A DNA stretch of 64,000 nt from Gammaproteobacteria bacterium. Its GTDB lineage: Bacteria > Pseudomonadota > Gammaproteobacteria > Chromatiales > Chromatiaceae. This document shows, piece after piece, positions 17,679 through 26,607 of the stretch; the first letter of the stretch is position 1; every line of letters begins with the position of its first letter. The position numbers were made by a program, and so were the translations under genes. Location of the stretch: assembly GCA_030148485.1 (NCBI GenBank), contig JASBTJ010000024.1, forward strand, positions 54,460 to 118,459. The letters are read 5' to 3'. Below the pieces are notes generated by a model, which worked only from the letters and a program-made list of their open reading frames with translations, was not told the origin of the DNA and did no database searches.

Positions 17679-18892
17679 AACGCGTCCGCCCTGCCCAATG
17701 CCAAGCTGCAGTTGGTTCCACCGAAACCGAACGAGTTGCTGATCACGCGGCGGACGTCGCGCGGATGCGGCTCACGCGCGTAGTTAAGCTCAAGCGTCTT
17801 GTCCACCTGCCCGGTGCCGCTGCCGCCGGGGACCAGACCATGCTGCATGGCGAGGGCGGCAATGACGGCTTCCACGCCACCGGCCGCACCCAAGGTATGC
17901 CCGGTGGCCCCCTTGGTCGAACTGCACAGGGTGTCCGCGCCGAACAGCCCGGAAACCGCCTTTGCCTCTGCCGCGTCATTGCTTACCGTGGCCGTACCGT
18001 GAAGATTCACATAATCCACCTGATCGGCACGCCAACCGGCTTGCGACAGCGCCGAGGCCATGGCCAGCCGTGCACCCAACCCGTCGGGATGGGGCGACGA
18101 CATGTGATAGGCGTCGCTGGATTCACCCACCCCTTGCAGCAACACCGCGTCCGGCTCCGGTTGGCCGGGTATCGGCTCGATCAACGCGAAGGCGGCGGCT
18201 TCCCCGATGGATATCCCGTCGCGGTCGACGTCGAACGGCCGGCAAGCCTGCCCGGAGGTCAAGCCGAGGGAATTGAAGCCGTACAAAGTGGTCAGACACA
18301 GTGAATCGACGCCGCCGACGACAGCCGCATCAATCAACCCAGCAGCCATCATGCGTCGCGCGGCCCCAAACACCTTTGCGCTGGACGAGCACGCGGACGA
18401 AACCACGGCCGCCGGGCCGCTCAGGCCGAGGTAACGGCACGTGAAATCGGCGACCGAGTAGGTATTGTGGGTTCCGCCGTAGCAAAACCCGTCACGAAAG
18501 GCCCCGCTGATCGGGTCGCGTTGACGATAAGCGAGTTCCGTCTGATGGATGCCGGACGTGCTGGTGCCCAGAAATACGCCCACCCGGGACGCCCCGTATC
18601 GGGACCTGGCCTCCAGCACCGCGTCCTTGAATCCATCCTGGATCAAGCCCAGCAACGCGAGCCGGTTGTTGCGGCAATCGTAATGCGACAACGCCGCGGG
18701 CATCTGGATTTCGTCGACACCGGGCACCTCACCCACCCAGGTGGGCAGATCGACGATGTCGAAACGACACGGGGAGAGTCCAATATCCCCGCGCCGCAGC
18801 GCGGCCAGGGTTGCGGCGTTGCCACGACCGATACAACTGCTCGCCGTGTAATGGGATATCCAAAGACCGTTCACAACATCCAGTCCATTCAT
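17675..18892 (-). CDS. Beta-ketoacyl-ACP synthase (ApeO/ApeR-like ketosynthase)
   Basis: 405 residues. All three catalytic elements are present: Cys in VVSSACSSSAK (about 168), His in NLHGTATVSNDAAEAKAV (about 299) and His in KGATGHTLGAAGG (about 331). The end GRADAL follows the family's FGFGGTNCSL motif. It is the elongating condensing enzyme of the cluster and presumably works with the Cys-less partner encoded immediately downstream. Its start overlaps the PAP2 gene stop. It is the only complete ketosynthase here, whereas many aryl-polyene loci have two, so host FabB/F or another gene may start the chain. Confidence 0.92.
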   Translation of the reverse strand: MNGLDVVNGLWISHYTASSCIGRGNAATLAALRRGDIGLSPCRFDIVDLPTWVGEVPGVDEIQMPAALSHYDCRNNRLALLGLIQDGFKDAVLEARSRYGASRVGVFLGTSTSGIHQTELAYRQRDPISGAFRDGFCYGGTHNTYSVADFTCRYLGLSGPAAVVSSACSSSAKVFGAARRMMAAGLIDAAVVGGVDSLCLTTLYGFNSLGLTSGQACRPFDVDRDGISIGEAAAFALIEPIPGQPEPDAVLLQGVGESSDAYHMSSPHPDGLGARLAMASALSQAGWRADQVDYVNLHGTATVSNDAAEAKAVSGLFGADTLCSSTKGATGHTLGAAGGVEAVIAALAMQHGLVPGGSGTGQVDKTLELNYAREPHPRDVRRVISNSFGFGGTNCSLALGRADAL

Positions 18893-19632
18893 TCAACTTC
18901 CGGGGCAGCCCGGGTTCGATTGGGCGCTTCTACAGACAGCCCCGCAGGCTGACACCAACGCGCGGACAAATAGGCACCCAGCGCGCCGAGGACCGCGCCG
19001 GACAGCACATCGACCACGACGTGCTGCCGCGTCGACAATGTAGAGTAGATGATAGCGGCGCACCATAGCCAATTCAGTGCCGCCAACCATGTCGGCGCCT
19101 GATAGCGACGCAACAACAGATGCATCCACATCGCAGAAAACACCGCTGTCGCCACATGCAATGACGGTGATGCATTACCGGTGGCATCCATCCCTTTGAG
19201 AAACGCCACGCTGGGATAACTTGCCCAATCGATGTCCGGTTCGGGGACCAGCGTCGGCCAGAAATAGAAGATCGACAAGCCTGTCAGACAGGTCAGCCCG
19301 ATCGCCATACCGTATTCCAGCAACTCCCGACGATTCCAAAGCAGGGCCGGCGGCAGGGACACGTACAGCCACAGCGAGAGGTAGATCGGCAAGGTCAGCG
19401 GTTCGAACGGAATGGCGCGGTCAAGCCAGGTGGTTGGCATCACGGTCGCGGGATAAGCCGGATTGCGCAGCAGGTGAAAGTACGCCACGAAGAACACACT
19501 GATGAACAGCGTGGTGCCAACGGCCTTGATCAGCATATGCCGTCCCAGCACCGCGGCCATGCGTTGCTGCCAGGCCGCCGATTCGGTCCAATGCCGGGGC
19601 GGATGTTGCCGGTCTCGATTATTCACACGCAT
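18889..19632 (-). CDS. PAP2 superfamily membrane phosphatase/transferase
   Basis: 247 residues with about six membrane spans. Two PAP2 catalytic motifs are clear: PSLHVATA (about 155) and TRQHVVVDVLSG (about 205-216). The first, Lys/Arg-rich motif is poor, as in the AUR1/IPC-synthase-like branch. Such enzymes dephosphorylate lipid phosphates or move a phospho-head group. Inside a pigment operon, next to a deacetylase and acyltransferases, a role in forming or trimming the lipid anchor is plausible but unproven. Its stop overlaps the ketosynthase start by 4 bases, and it starts 6 bases after the deacetylase gene. Confidence 0.8.
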   Translation of the reverse strand: MRVNNRDRQHPPRHWTESAAWQQRMAAVLGRHMLIKAVGTTLFISVFFVAYFHLLRNPAYPATVMPTTWLDRAIPFEPLTLPIYLSLWLYVSLPPALLWNRRELLEYGMAIGLTCLTGLSIFYFWPTLVPEPDIDWASYPSVAFLKGMDATGNASPSLHVATAVFSAMWMHLLLRRYQAPTWLAALNWLWCAAIIYSTLSTRQHVVVDVLSGAVLGALGAYLSARWCQPAGLSVEAPNRTRAAPEVE

Positions 19633-19638
19633 AGTGGA

Positions 19639-20442
19639 TCAGACCGCCGCCTTGGATAACGTGACAGGCCGCAATCCCGCACGAGACGCACGGGCCAGCA
19701 GTTTCGGCAGCACTTCCAGGATCACCGGCACGCCCTCCGGCGTACGGGCCGCATTGCCATCGTGCAACAACACGATGGCTCCGGGGCGCAAGCGCCGCTC
19801 GATGCGCCGCAACACCTTTGCCGCATCGCTTGTACGCGTGTCATATCCCCGCACGCTCCAACTGACCAGACGCAAGCCAAGGCGGGCCAACACCGGCTCC
19901 AGCAACGGATTACGCATCCCCGCAGGTGCCCTGAAGAAACGGGGGGGCACGCCGGTTATCTCCGCCAAGGTCCGCTGCGCGGCGCAAAGCTCGGTGGCGA
20001 ATCCCGCGATCCCCCAGAACGCGAAACTGTGTGCATGCCGCTGGGTGTGGTTCTCTACCGCATGCCCGCGGCGCACGATCTCCCGCAACAACTCGGGATA
20101 GGCAGCAGCCTTGTCGCCGACACAGAAGAACGTCGCTTTGGCCGAATGATGATCAAGGATGTCCAGCACCTGCGGGGTAACCTCGGGATCCGGCCCATCG
20201 TCAATGGTCAACGCGAGCTCGCCGCGTGATCTGGCCGCTGCCGGAAAACGGCTCCAGTTCGGGCCCAATCCATGGCTGCGCGGCCACAAGCCGAGCAGCG
20301 TAAGCACCACGTGGTTGAACACCACGGCCGTAAGCAGCCATACCCAGGCGTCAGGCCTGATCAGCACGCCGATGGCCGCGCCCAGATGGAACAGCATCGA
20401 AAAGCGGATCAGCAACGACGGCTTCCATACCTGACTAAGCAT
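19639..20442 (-). CDS. Polysaccharide deacetylase family protein (NodB/CE4)
   Basis: 267 residues. Two hydrophobic segments near the N-terminus (about 10-30 and 35-52) suggest a membrane anchor. The CE4 domain follows: LALTIDDGPDPEVTPQ (about 75-90) with the Asp-Asp pair, ATFFCVGDKA, and the metal-binding NHTQRHAH (His...His, about 132). The C-terminal RFFRAPAGMRNP and ILLHDG motifs are also present. It would remove N- or O-acetyl groups from a sugar. No other exopolysaccharide genes are near, so the substrate may be the sugar placed by the family 2 glycosyltransferase of this locus. Confidence 0.88.
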   Translation of the reverse strand: MLSQVWKPSLLIRFSMLFHLGAAIGVLIRPDAWVWLLTAVVFNHVVLTLLGLWPRSHGLGPNWSRFPAAARSRGELALTIDDGPDPEVTPQVLDILDHHSAKATFFCVGDKAAAYPELLREIVRRGHAVENHTQRHAHSFAFWGIAGFATELCAAQRTLAEITGVPPRFFRAPAGMRNPLLEPVLARLGLRLVSWSVRGYDTRTSDAAKVLRRIERRLRPGAIVLLHDGNAARTPEGVPVILEVLPKLLARASRAGLRPVTLSKAAV

Positions 20443-22792
20443 TGATCCGCCGGGAAAAGGCTGCCGAGTAGAACAGCGCCAGTATCACGCCGGGCGCAAC
20501 GGTCACGCCCATGGCCTTGAGTAACGAAACATCCGCAAACGCCAACACGCCGAACCCGGTCACGGTCGTGAACCCGGCCAGGAGCAACGATGCCAGCGCC
20601 CGTGCCGCGTCCCGCCCGTCCCGGCTATCGACCGATGCCGTGTCGGCGGGGGCGGAGCGCTCGAAGAACAGCGCGTAATTCGAGCCGACGGCCACGACCA
20701 GCAGTAGCCCAATCAAATGCAGGATCATCAATTGCTGGCCCGACACGATCAGTAGCGCGGTGACGGAGAGCACCGCCGCCGCCAGCGGCGCGACGATCCG
20801 CAACACCCGCAGTGGCGACCTGAACACCCACAGCAGTAGCGCAAGAATGGCAGCCAGACCACCAAGAGACAGTTCGATCGCCTCGCTCAAATAGCCGCTG
20901 TAAAGACGATCGGATTCCCACTTCATATCCACCACCAGGACATCCGGCAACGCCGTATCCGCCAACGCCTTTCTCAGCCGATCCGCATCGATTTCCCCAC
21001 CCGCCGGCGCGGTCAGCGGCATGAGTGCCGTCCAATGTCCCTGATTTTCCAGCAGCATCGCGTCCACGGCCATGGACATCGAAGTACCGTCGAGGTCCGC
21101 CCGCTCGATCAAACGCGACGTCCTGGCCCTGGCCACGTCCGCCACAAAGGGCGCGAAGATCGACGCACGCACAGGCAACCCCACGACCGCGTCGCGCAGC
21201 CTGGCCTCGAGCACTTCGGGCGCCGGCAGGCTAGCCTGCCGGGCACCTTGGGTCGCTTCGCTCGGCAGGTACTGGCTGGGGGTGGAATAGCCCGCCAGAC
21301 CGCCTTGCACGACCTGCTCGGTCAGTATCGCCGACACCTGCTCCGCGCGGGAAAGCACCGACTCCCGGTCGGCGCCCGACACCACGGCGAGATAACGAAC
21401 GTCCGGGGCACCCAGATCGGCGCGCAGCTCCGCGTCTAGCGCCACGTCGTCCTGGGAGACCGGACTCAACGCCGAGATACGGGTATCCCAGACGTTCGCG
21501 CGCTGCTGGACGACCACCACAGTCGCCGCCGCGACCATGACCAACGCCAGCCAACGGAGTCGGGTCAGCTTGCCGATCAGCGTACCCACAGCCGATCCGA
21601 TGCGCGTGACGTCATGCACCTGGAAGCCCGCCGGCAGTAGATGCGGCAACACGAAGCGGGTCACCGCCGCGGCAACGACCAGACCGGTGATCGTGTACAT
21701 CCCCAATTGCGCCAGGCCGGGAAATCCGGACAGCAGCAATGATGCGAAACCGAATATCGAGGTAAGCACCCCCAGGCGGATGGTCGGCCAAAATCGCACC
21801 CGCCAATCCTGCAATCCCGAGGGACCTGGCCTGGACTGAATGAACAGATAAATCGAGTAATCGACGGCCTCGCCGATCAGTGCGGTACCAAACCCGAGGG
21901 TGATGCCATGGACAGAGCCGAAGCCCAGGCTGACTGCGGTGACCCCGGCTACCGCCCCGGTGACAACCGGCAGGAAGCCCAACGCCAACGCAGTCGGTGA
22001 ACGGTATACCAGGAGCAACAGACCGGCGATCAGCAGCACGCTGATCAATGACAAGCGGCTGACCTGTTCCTTGATCAAGGCCCGCGACGAGACCGAAAAC
22101 ACACCCGGGCCGGTCATCAGCAAGCGGACGCCCGGCAACACCGCGGACGCAAATGCCGTTTCGATCGCCGCGACGGTAGCCTGCTGGGCGTCCGTGTCCG
22201 AGCCGAGTGCCCGGGTCTGCACCAGCAACAATGCACGGCGGCCGTCCCGTGATGCCCACACGCCGTCGACAATCCGGGGATGACCGCCGGTGTTCATTCC
22301 GGCGACCAGACGCGCCATCTCGCCCGTCGGATCGCTTGGCAGCAGCGACTTGAACAACAAACCACCCGGCGTGGCCAAGCCATCGATACTGGCCTTCAGG
22401 GCCGTCCGAAGCCCGGTGACGCTGAAATGGTCCGGGGCGACCGCCGGGCTCAGCAGATAGCGGTTGTCGAACAGAAAGCGACGATCCCGCTCCGCCCGCA
22501 CCGGCTCGCCGTTGCTGACACTGGCAAACAACCTGCTGCCGCGAAGCTGTTGCGCCATGGCCTTGGAAAGGCCGGCCCGCGCACGGCTGTCACCGCCTTC
22601 CAGACCCACCAGGATCAACCGCGAGGCAAGTCCATCCCGGATCTGCTCCAGAAGCAACTCCTGCTCCGGCGTCGGGCTGGCGGGGAGGAACGCCGACAGG
22701 TCGGCGGTGAACTGGGTACGACTGATCACCAGGGCGCACAACGCCACGAACGCCAGCCAAACGGCAATCGCCACCCTCCCCGAAACGTTCAC
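20435..22792 (-). CDS. MMPL/RND-family exporter (ApeM-like)
   Basis: 785 residues. The architecture is that of the MMPL subfamily: one N-terminal span, a large periplasmic domain (about 25-215), five to six spans, a second span/periplasmic domain (about 395-620) and five closing spans. The stretch LGFGTALIGEAVDYSIYLF (about 305) is characteristic of the central helices, with the acidic residues that relay protons. In aryl-polyene and xanthomonadin loci this protein is thought to export the pigment lipid toward the outer membrane. It overlaps the LolA-like gene by 4 bases, as expected for partner proteins. Confidence 0.88.
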   Translation of the reverse strand: MNVSGRVAIAVWLAFVALCALVISRTQFTADLSAFLPASPTPEQELLLEQIRDGLASRLILVGLEGGDSRARAGLSKAMAQQLRGSRLFASVSNGEPVRAERDRRFLFDNRYLLSPAVAPDHFSVTGLRTALKASIDGLATPGGLLFKSLLPSDPTGEMARLVAGMNTGGHPRIVDGVWASRDGRRALLLVQTRALGSDTDAQQATVAAIETAFASAVLPGVRLLMTGPGVFSVSSRALIKEQVSRLSLISVLLIAGLLLLVYRSPTALALGFLPVVTGAVAGVTAVSLGFGSVHGITLGFGTALIGEAVDYSIYLFIQSRPGPSGLQDWRVRFWPTIRLGVLTSIFGFASLLLSGFPGLAQLGMYTITGLVVAAAVTRFVLPHLLPAGFQVHDVTRIGSAVGTLIGKLTRLRWLALVMVAAATVVVVQQRANVWDTRISALSPVSQDDVALDAELRADLGAPDVRYLAVVSGADRESVLSRAEQVSAILTEQVVQGGLAGYSTPSQYLPSEATQGARQASLPAPEVLEARLRDAVVGLPVRASIFAPFVADVARARTSRLIERADLDGTSMSMAVDAMLLENQGHWTALMPLTAPAGGEIDADRLRKALADTALPDVLVVDMKWESDRLYSGYLSEAIELSLGGLAAILALLLWVFRSPLRVLRIVAPLAAAVLSVTALLIVSGQQLMILHLIGLLLVVAVGSNYALFFERSAPADTASVDSRDGRDAARALASLLLAGFTTVTGFGVLAFADVSLLKAMGVTVAPGVILALFYSAAFSRRINA

Positions 22793-23382
22793 GGCGTAGC
22801 GTTCTCTTCGATCCGCATCACCGACCGGTCGCCGTCCGGCTGGGTGATTTCGACGCGGGTCACCCGGCCATACTGCCCGGAAATCCGAATCCGCCAGATC
22901 ACCGCTTGCATGGATTCGGCTCTCGGAAGCAACTGCAATACCCAGTCGCCGGCATTACCTTCGACGCTCAGGTGATAATCCTTTTCCAGTGCATCCCGAT
23001 CACCGGCCAAGGTGCCGCGTACGCTTTGGATGAATGCCGCCAATTCCGGATAATCCGACAACCGGACCTGGAAGCTCTGCCCCTGCCGCTCGATCACCAA
23101 CGCATCCCCGTCGATGACCATGGTTTCGACCTGGGGCGTCAATGTACGTCGTTCCAGATGATCCGGTGCCCGATAGTACAGCTCGCCCGACGAGGTCACC
23201 GGCGCTTCGAGCATGGCGATGGATTTTTCCTCGACGTACCGCGCATAGCCGGAACGCGACTGGGCCAAACTGTGCATCAGCTGCTCGATACCCCAGTCCG
23301 TCGCCGGTGCGGCGCAGATCATCCCCGCCTGCAGCATCGCAACGCCCACCGCAAATCGCTTCCAGCCCGCCAGCACGCTCAC
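22789..23382 (-). CDS. LolA-like outer-membrane lipoprotein carrier family protein (ApeL-like)
   Basis: 197 residues. Start GTG at 23382 overlaps the TGA of the upstream acyltransferase (GTGA); it gives a hydrophobic leader with VGVAMLQAGMICAAPA that looks like a cleaved signal peptide. The mature part resembles LolA-type beta domains: YVEEKSIAMLEAPVTSSGEL, then a LYYRAPDHLERRTL segment. Such proteins accompany MMPL exporters in aryl-polyene clusters and are supposed to ferry the lipid-linked pigment through the periplasm. A longer in-frame upstream reading exists but lies inside the neighbouring gene. Confidence 0.78.
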   Translation of the reverse strand: MSVLAGWKRFAVGVAMLQAGMICAAPATDWGIEQLMHSLAQSRSGYARYVEEKSIAMLEAPVTSSGELYYRAPDHLERRTLTPQVETMVIDGDALVIERQGQSFQVRLSDYPELAAFIQSVRGTLAGDRDALEKDYHLSVEGNAGDWVLQLLPRAESMQAVIWRIRISGQYGRVTRVEITQPDGDRSVMRIEENATP

Positions 23383-24314
23383 AGGCGCGCCTTCGATCCG
23401 GCGTCGACCGGCTTCCAGAAATCGTAGAAATTGAACCAATTGAACGGCGCAACCCGACAGTAATGATCCAGGCGTCCCGCATAGGACGCGATGGCGCCCT
23501 GGACGGCGCTTGCCCTGTCCGTGCGGGGCACCGCGGAAAAGTCCGCCAGGAGATCGAAGTGGATCGCGTAACGGTTACCACCTAGATACAAGCCCGTCAT
23601 GAACACCACGGGACGGCGCAACAAGGCGGCCATGCGGAAAGGGCCGCTCGGCAAGGCCACCGGCTGATCCAGCAAGGTGACCTGTTCCCTGGCGTCATCC
23701 CCGGTGGTGCGGTCGGCCAGCACCCCGACCACCTGGCCGGCATCCAAGCGGTCACGCACCTGTAGCATGGCGTCGACACTGCCCAAGCCAATGATGTCCT
23801 GCGCGGCCGTGGGATTGATGGCGGCAAGCATGCTGTTGATCTTCCGGGCGTTTTCCTCGTGCATCACCATGGCGCACGTGAGGTCCCCCACCTGACGCCC
23901 GAGCGCCCGCACCACCTCGAAACTGCCCAGGTGGGCGCCCAGCAGGAACAGCCCTTGTCCATCCGCCAACAGCTCGCGGAGTTTTTCTTCCCCGTGTAAT
24001 TCAAACTCGAACAGATCGAAGCGGCCGTTGATCAGATAGACGCGGTCATGAATGGTCGACGCAAAGGTGAAGAAGTGCCGATACAGGTCGCGCCAACGTA
24101 CAGCGCGGCCAAGTGCAAGCGCCAGGTAATCCCGCGAGGCACGCCGGCCGCGAGGCGCGAACAACAAAAAATACGTTGCGATCAGGTGGAGCACCAGACG
24201 CGCCGGTCGGCGTCCCAGGCGCAAGGAGATCCAGGTCATAACACGCAACATCAGTATGTTGCTTCGTTCCGGTGTATGCGCCCAGACCGCATGCGTTGCA
24301 GCGGATCGCGACAT
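23379..24314 (-). CDS. LpxL/HtrB-like lauroyl-type acyltransferase
   Basis: 311 residues. Its fold matches lysophospholipid/lipid A late acyltransferases: GAHLGSFEVVRA (HX4E, His at about 126), with a DRTTGDDAREQ segment after it. The N-terminus has an amphipathic region but little membrane span. In several aryl-polyene loci a related domain, sometimes fused to a glycosyltransferase, is thought to join the aryl-polyene to a lipid. The lipid A enzymes themselves are normally encoded elsewhere. It starts directly next to the ApeI dehydratase stop, in the same tight operon. Confidence 0.85.
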   Translation of the reverse strand: MSRSAATHAVWAHTPERSNILMLRVMTWISLRLGRRPARLVLHLIATYFLLFAPRGRRASRDYLALALGRAVRWRDLYRHFFTFASTIHDRVYLINGRFDLFEFELHGEEKLRELLADGQGLFLLGAHLGSFEVVRALGRQVGDLTCAMVMHEENARKINSMLAAINPTAAQDIIGLGSVDAMLQVRDRLDAGQVVGVLADRTTGDDAREQVTLLDQPVALPSGPFRMAALLRRPVVFMTGLYLGGNRYAIHFDLLADFSAVPRTDRASAVQGAIASYAGRLDHYCRVAPFNWFNFYDFWKPVDAGSKARL

Positions 24315-24617
24315 CTATGCGTCCTCCACACCCGAGATCACACCAGTCGCCACCCTGCGTCCGTCAACGTCGATATCGAAGCGGACCTTGCCGGGCGTGG
24401 CAGCCGTATACGCGATGTCGATGGTTTCCCCAGGGCCCACGGGGCTGACGAATTTTGCGGAACTGATCTCACAGTTGCCTGCGGCCGCCACGTCCGCGGG
24501 CAGGTGATGCAACACATGATCGAGCAGCACCACGCCGGGGAGAATCGGCCTCCCAGGAAAATGACCGGCGAACGCCGGATGGTCCATGGGCACCGTCCAG
24601 ACGACCCTGTGACTCAT
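24315..24617 (-). CDS. ApeI-like 3-hydroxyacyl-ACP dehydratase
   Basis: 100 residues, a single hotdog domain. HPAFAGHFPGRPILPGVVLLDHVL (spanning about 13-36) holds the catalytic His and the conserved HFPG...PG pattern seen in FabZ/FabA and ApeI. ApeI and ApeP act in turn as polyene dehydratases in aryl-polyene synthesis. The adjoining gene order (AMP ligase, ApeI, acyltransferase, LolA, MMPL) is the same as in known aryl-polyene clusters. It overlaps the AMP-ligase stop by 4 bases. Confidence 0.87.
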   Translation of the reverse strand: MSHRVVWTVPMDHPAFAGHFPGRPILPGVVLLDHVLHHLPADVAAAGNCEISSAKFVSPVGPGETIDIAYTAATPGKVRFDIDVDGRRVATGVISGVEDA

Positions 24618-25972
24618 GCCGACTCCCTGACCTCACCGGTCTCGATCAACGCCCGCAGGCTCGCACGGGGCAGTTTCCCCGTGCTGTTTCGAGGCAGCGA
24701 CGACACGAATACCAAAGGGCGCGGCAGGAACACCGGATCCACCCGTTCCCGCAACGCTTGGGTCACGTCGGCGGCACTCAGCCCCGGCGCCACCACGCAG
24801 GCGGCCAGGCGCACCACCTGCCGCGCATCGTCGTCGTCCGGCATGTAGAAGGCACCGTCTTCCACGCCCGGAATCGTCAACAACAACTGGTTCAGACTGG
24901 AAAGCGAGTGGCGTTTACCGGCAATGTTGACCAGGTCGGCGACTCTGCCGTGGAGCAGAAACCGGCCCTTCGCAAGCACTTCGATCCGGTCTTGCAGTGG
25001 CGTCGCCTCCTGTACGTGACCGCCGCTGGCGTGGATGCGGCCGGCCTGCTCGGACAGTTCCACACCCGGAAGCAGATGCCAGGCGGCACTCAACGCAGGC
25101 CGGCGGGTGGCGATCAGGCCTGTCTCGGTGCAGCCGTAGACCTCCAGCAACGGCGTCCGCCACGTCTTTTCGACCTCACGTGCGAAAGCATCCGCCAACG
25201 GCGCCGTAGCGGACAACACCAGGGACAAGGATGGCAGCGCCAGCCTCGCACGCTGCAGCGCATACAAATGCACCGGGGACGACACCAACACACGAGGCGC
25301 CGACACCGAGGCCAGGCCTTCGACGATATCCGCCGGATAGAACGGCTGGGCGTCGCAGAGGGCGTTCCCGCCCAGCCAGGCCATCAACACCGTCGACTCG
25401 AGCCCGTACATATGCTGCGGCGGAACCGTGCCCAGCAGGGCGTGATTCGCCCCCGACAGCAAGCCGAGGCGCGCCGCTTCGGCTTGCACACTGTCAACCA
25501 GCGCCCCCCAGCGCTTGGGGTGCGGCAGGGGAGTGCCGGTCGAACCGGACGTGAACACGATCGCCACCGTCTGCCCCACCGGCACCTGGGGCACCGCCAA
25601 ATCCCGTTCGCCGAGAGGAGACAGTGTCGGGTAGGGGAAACAAGGCAGATCCAGATCGCAGTGCGCGTGATCCGTCAGACAAAACACGTCCGGGGCGAAA
25701 CAGCGCACCTGGCGGATGGTTTCGGGGGTGTGGGTGGACGGCAACAGACTGATCTTGCCGCCTACGATGGACGCCGCCAATCCCACACTGAACCGATAAC
25801 GGTCGCCACACATGTTCAACACGTGACCGCCCGGGGGCAGCAATGCGGCAAGCCGCGCCACGTCGGTCAGAAATTCGTCGCGGGTGACCCCGGTGCCCCC
25901 ACGCCAAGCGACAATATCGTCGGTCGAGGCATGGGTAACCAGCGGCAAGGCATCCAGCCGCATCCGGGTCAC
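24614..25972 (-). CDS. AMP-dependent aryl/acyl-CoA or ACP ligase (ApeH/XanA2-like)
   Basis: 452 residues from the GTG at 25972, which overlaps the preceding stop (GTGA); an ATG at 25963 is possible. The ANL superfamily motifs are present: IVFTSGSTGTPLPHPKRW (A3 type, about 150), EVYGCTETGL (about 290), a GR-type A8 loop (FLLHGRVADLVNIAGKRHSL) and the catalytic Lys in RNSTGKLPRASL near the C-terminus. It would activate hydroxybenzoate and load it on the carrier protein. The sequence upstream of 25972 in the same frame lies inside the neighbouring membrane gene and is not counted. Confidence 0.87.
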   Translation of the reverse strand: MTRMRLDALPLVTHASTDDIVAWRGGTGVTRDEFLTDVARLAALLPPGGHVLNMCGDRYRFSVGLAASIVGGKISLLPSTHTPETIRQVRCFAPDVFCLTDHAHCDLDLPCFPYPTLSPLGERDLAVPQVPVGQTVAIVFTSGSTGTPLPHPKRWGALVDSVQAEAARLGLLSGANHALLGTVPPQHMYGLESTVLMAWLGGNALCDAQPFYPADIVEGLASVSAPRVLVSSPVHLYALQRARLALPSLSLVLSATAPLADAFAREVEKTWRTPLLEVYGCTETGLIATRRPALSAAWHLLPGVELSEQAGRIHASGGHVQEATPLQDRIEVLAKGRFLLHGRVADLVNIAGKRHSLSSLNQLLLTIPGVEDGAFYMPDDDDARQVVRLAACVVAPGLSAADVTQALRERVDPVFLPRPLVFVSSLPRNSTGKLPRASLRALIETGEVRESA

Positions 25973-26607
25973 GGCCGTGCCCTGCTGTCGCGGAACGCGC
26001 GAAATGCGTCCAGGATCTGGGCACGCTCCAGCTCGGGGAAGCGTCGCCGGCGCACCAGAAACTCCACCACGAACATCAATGCGACCAACGGCAGCGTCAG
26101 AAAGTTTGCGAATACCGACCATACGTCGATCGACGCGGTGAAGAACAACGCCACCGACACCGCCGCCATGGTGGCGAAAAACAGCGACCAAGCGACCGTG
26201 ACCTGACGCGCGTAATGCTCATGCTCGGGGCTGAGCGGCTCGGCATGGACCGCTTCGGCAAATCGGGTGCATAGCGGTCGCCGGTCGCCAATCAGTGTAC
26301 GCCCGAACAGCAGCAACAACGCCAGTTGCATCCCCACGTGCTGCATCAGGTAGACCAGGCCGAAGTGATGCCGCATGACGGACCAGAACATGGCCACGAC
26401 GATACAGGCCGCCAGCCAAAGCGTCAGGGAAAGCAGACGGCGCGAAGACCGCCAAGAGAAGATGCCGGCAACCACCAACAGAGGCGCCACGGCAACGGCG
26501 GCGCCAAAGGACGTATCGCGGGCTTCCGCGTTGGTGTAATGCGCTAAAACGGGATAGCCGACCAGCAGTGTTGCGATACCCAGCGACCGCAGCACCCCTG
26601 CCATCAT
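25969..26607 (-). CDS. COG4648-like membrane protein of aryl-polyene clusters
   Basis: 212 residues with about five membrane spans in the first 175 residues and a basic, Arg-rich tail (FLVRRRRFPELERAQ). The conserved stretch FWSVMRHHFGLVYLMQHVGMQ (about 94-114) is typical of the proteins found between the carrier protein and the AMP ligase in aryl-polyene loci. The function is unknown; a scaffold for the biosynthetic complex at the inner membrane is one possibility. Its start overlaps the acyl carrier protein stop. Confidence 0.75.
   Translation of the reverse strand: MMAGVLRSLGIATLLVGYPVLAHYTNAEARDTSFGAAVAVAPLLVVAGIFSWRSSRRLLSLTLWLAACIVVAMFWSVMRHHFGLVYLMQHVGMQLALLLLFGRTLIGDRRPLCTRFAEAVHAEPLSPEHEHYARQVTVAWSLFFATMAAVSVALFFTASIDVWSVFANFLTLPLVALMFVVEFLVRRRRFPELERAQILDAFRAFRDSRARP

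Noticed and set aside
24758..26206. A 482-codon plus-strand frame opposite the AMP ligase
   Set aside because: It is an antisense shadow rich in Arg, Gln and His. The AMP ligase on the other strand has full family motifs.
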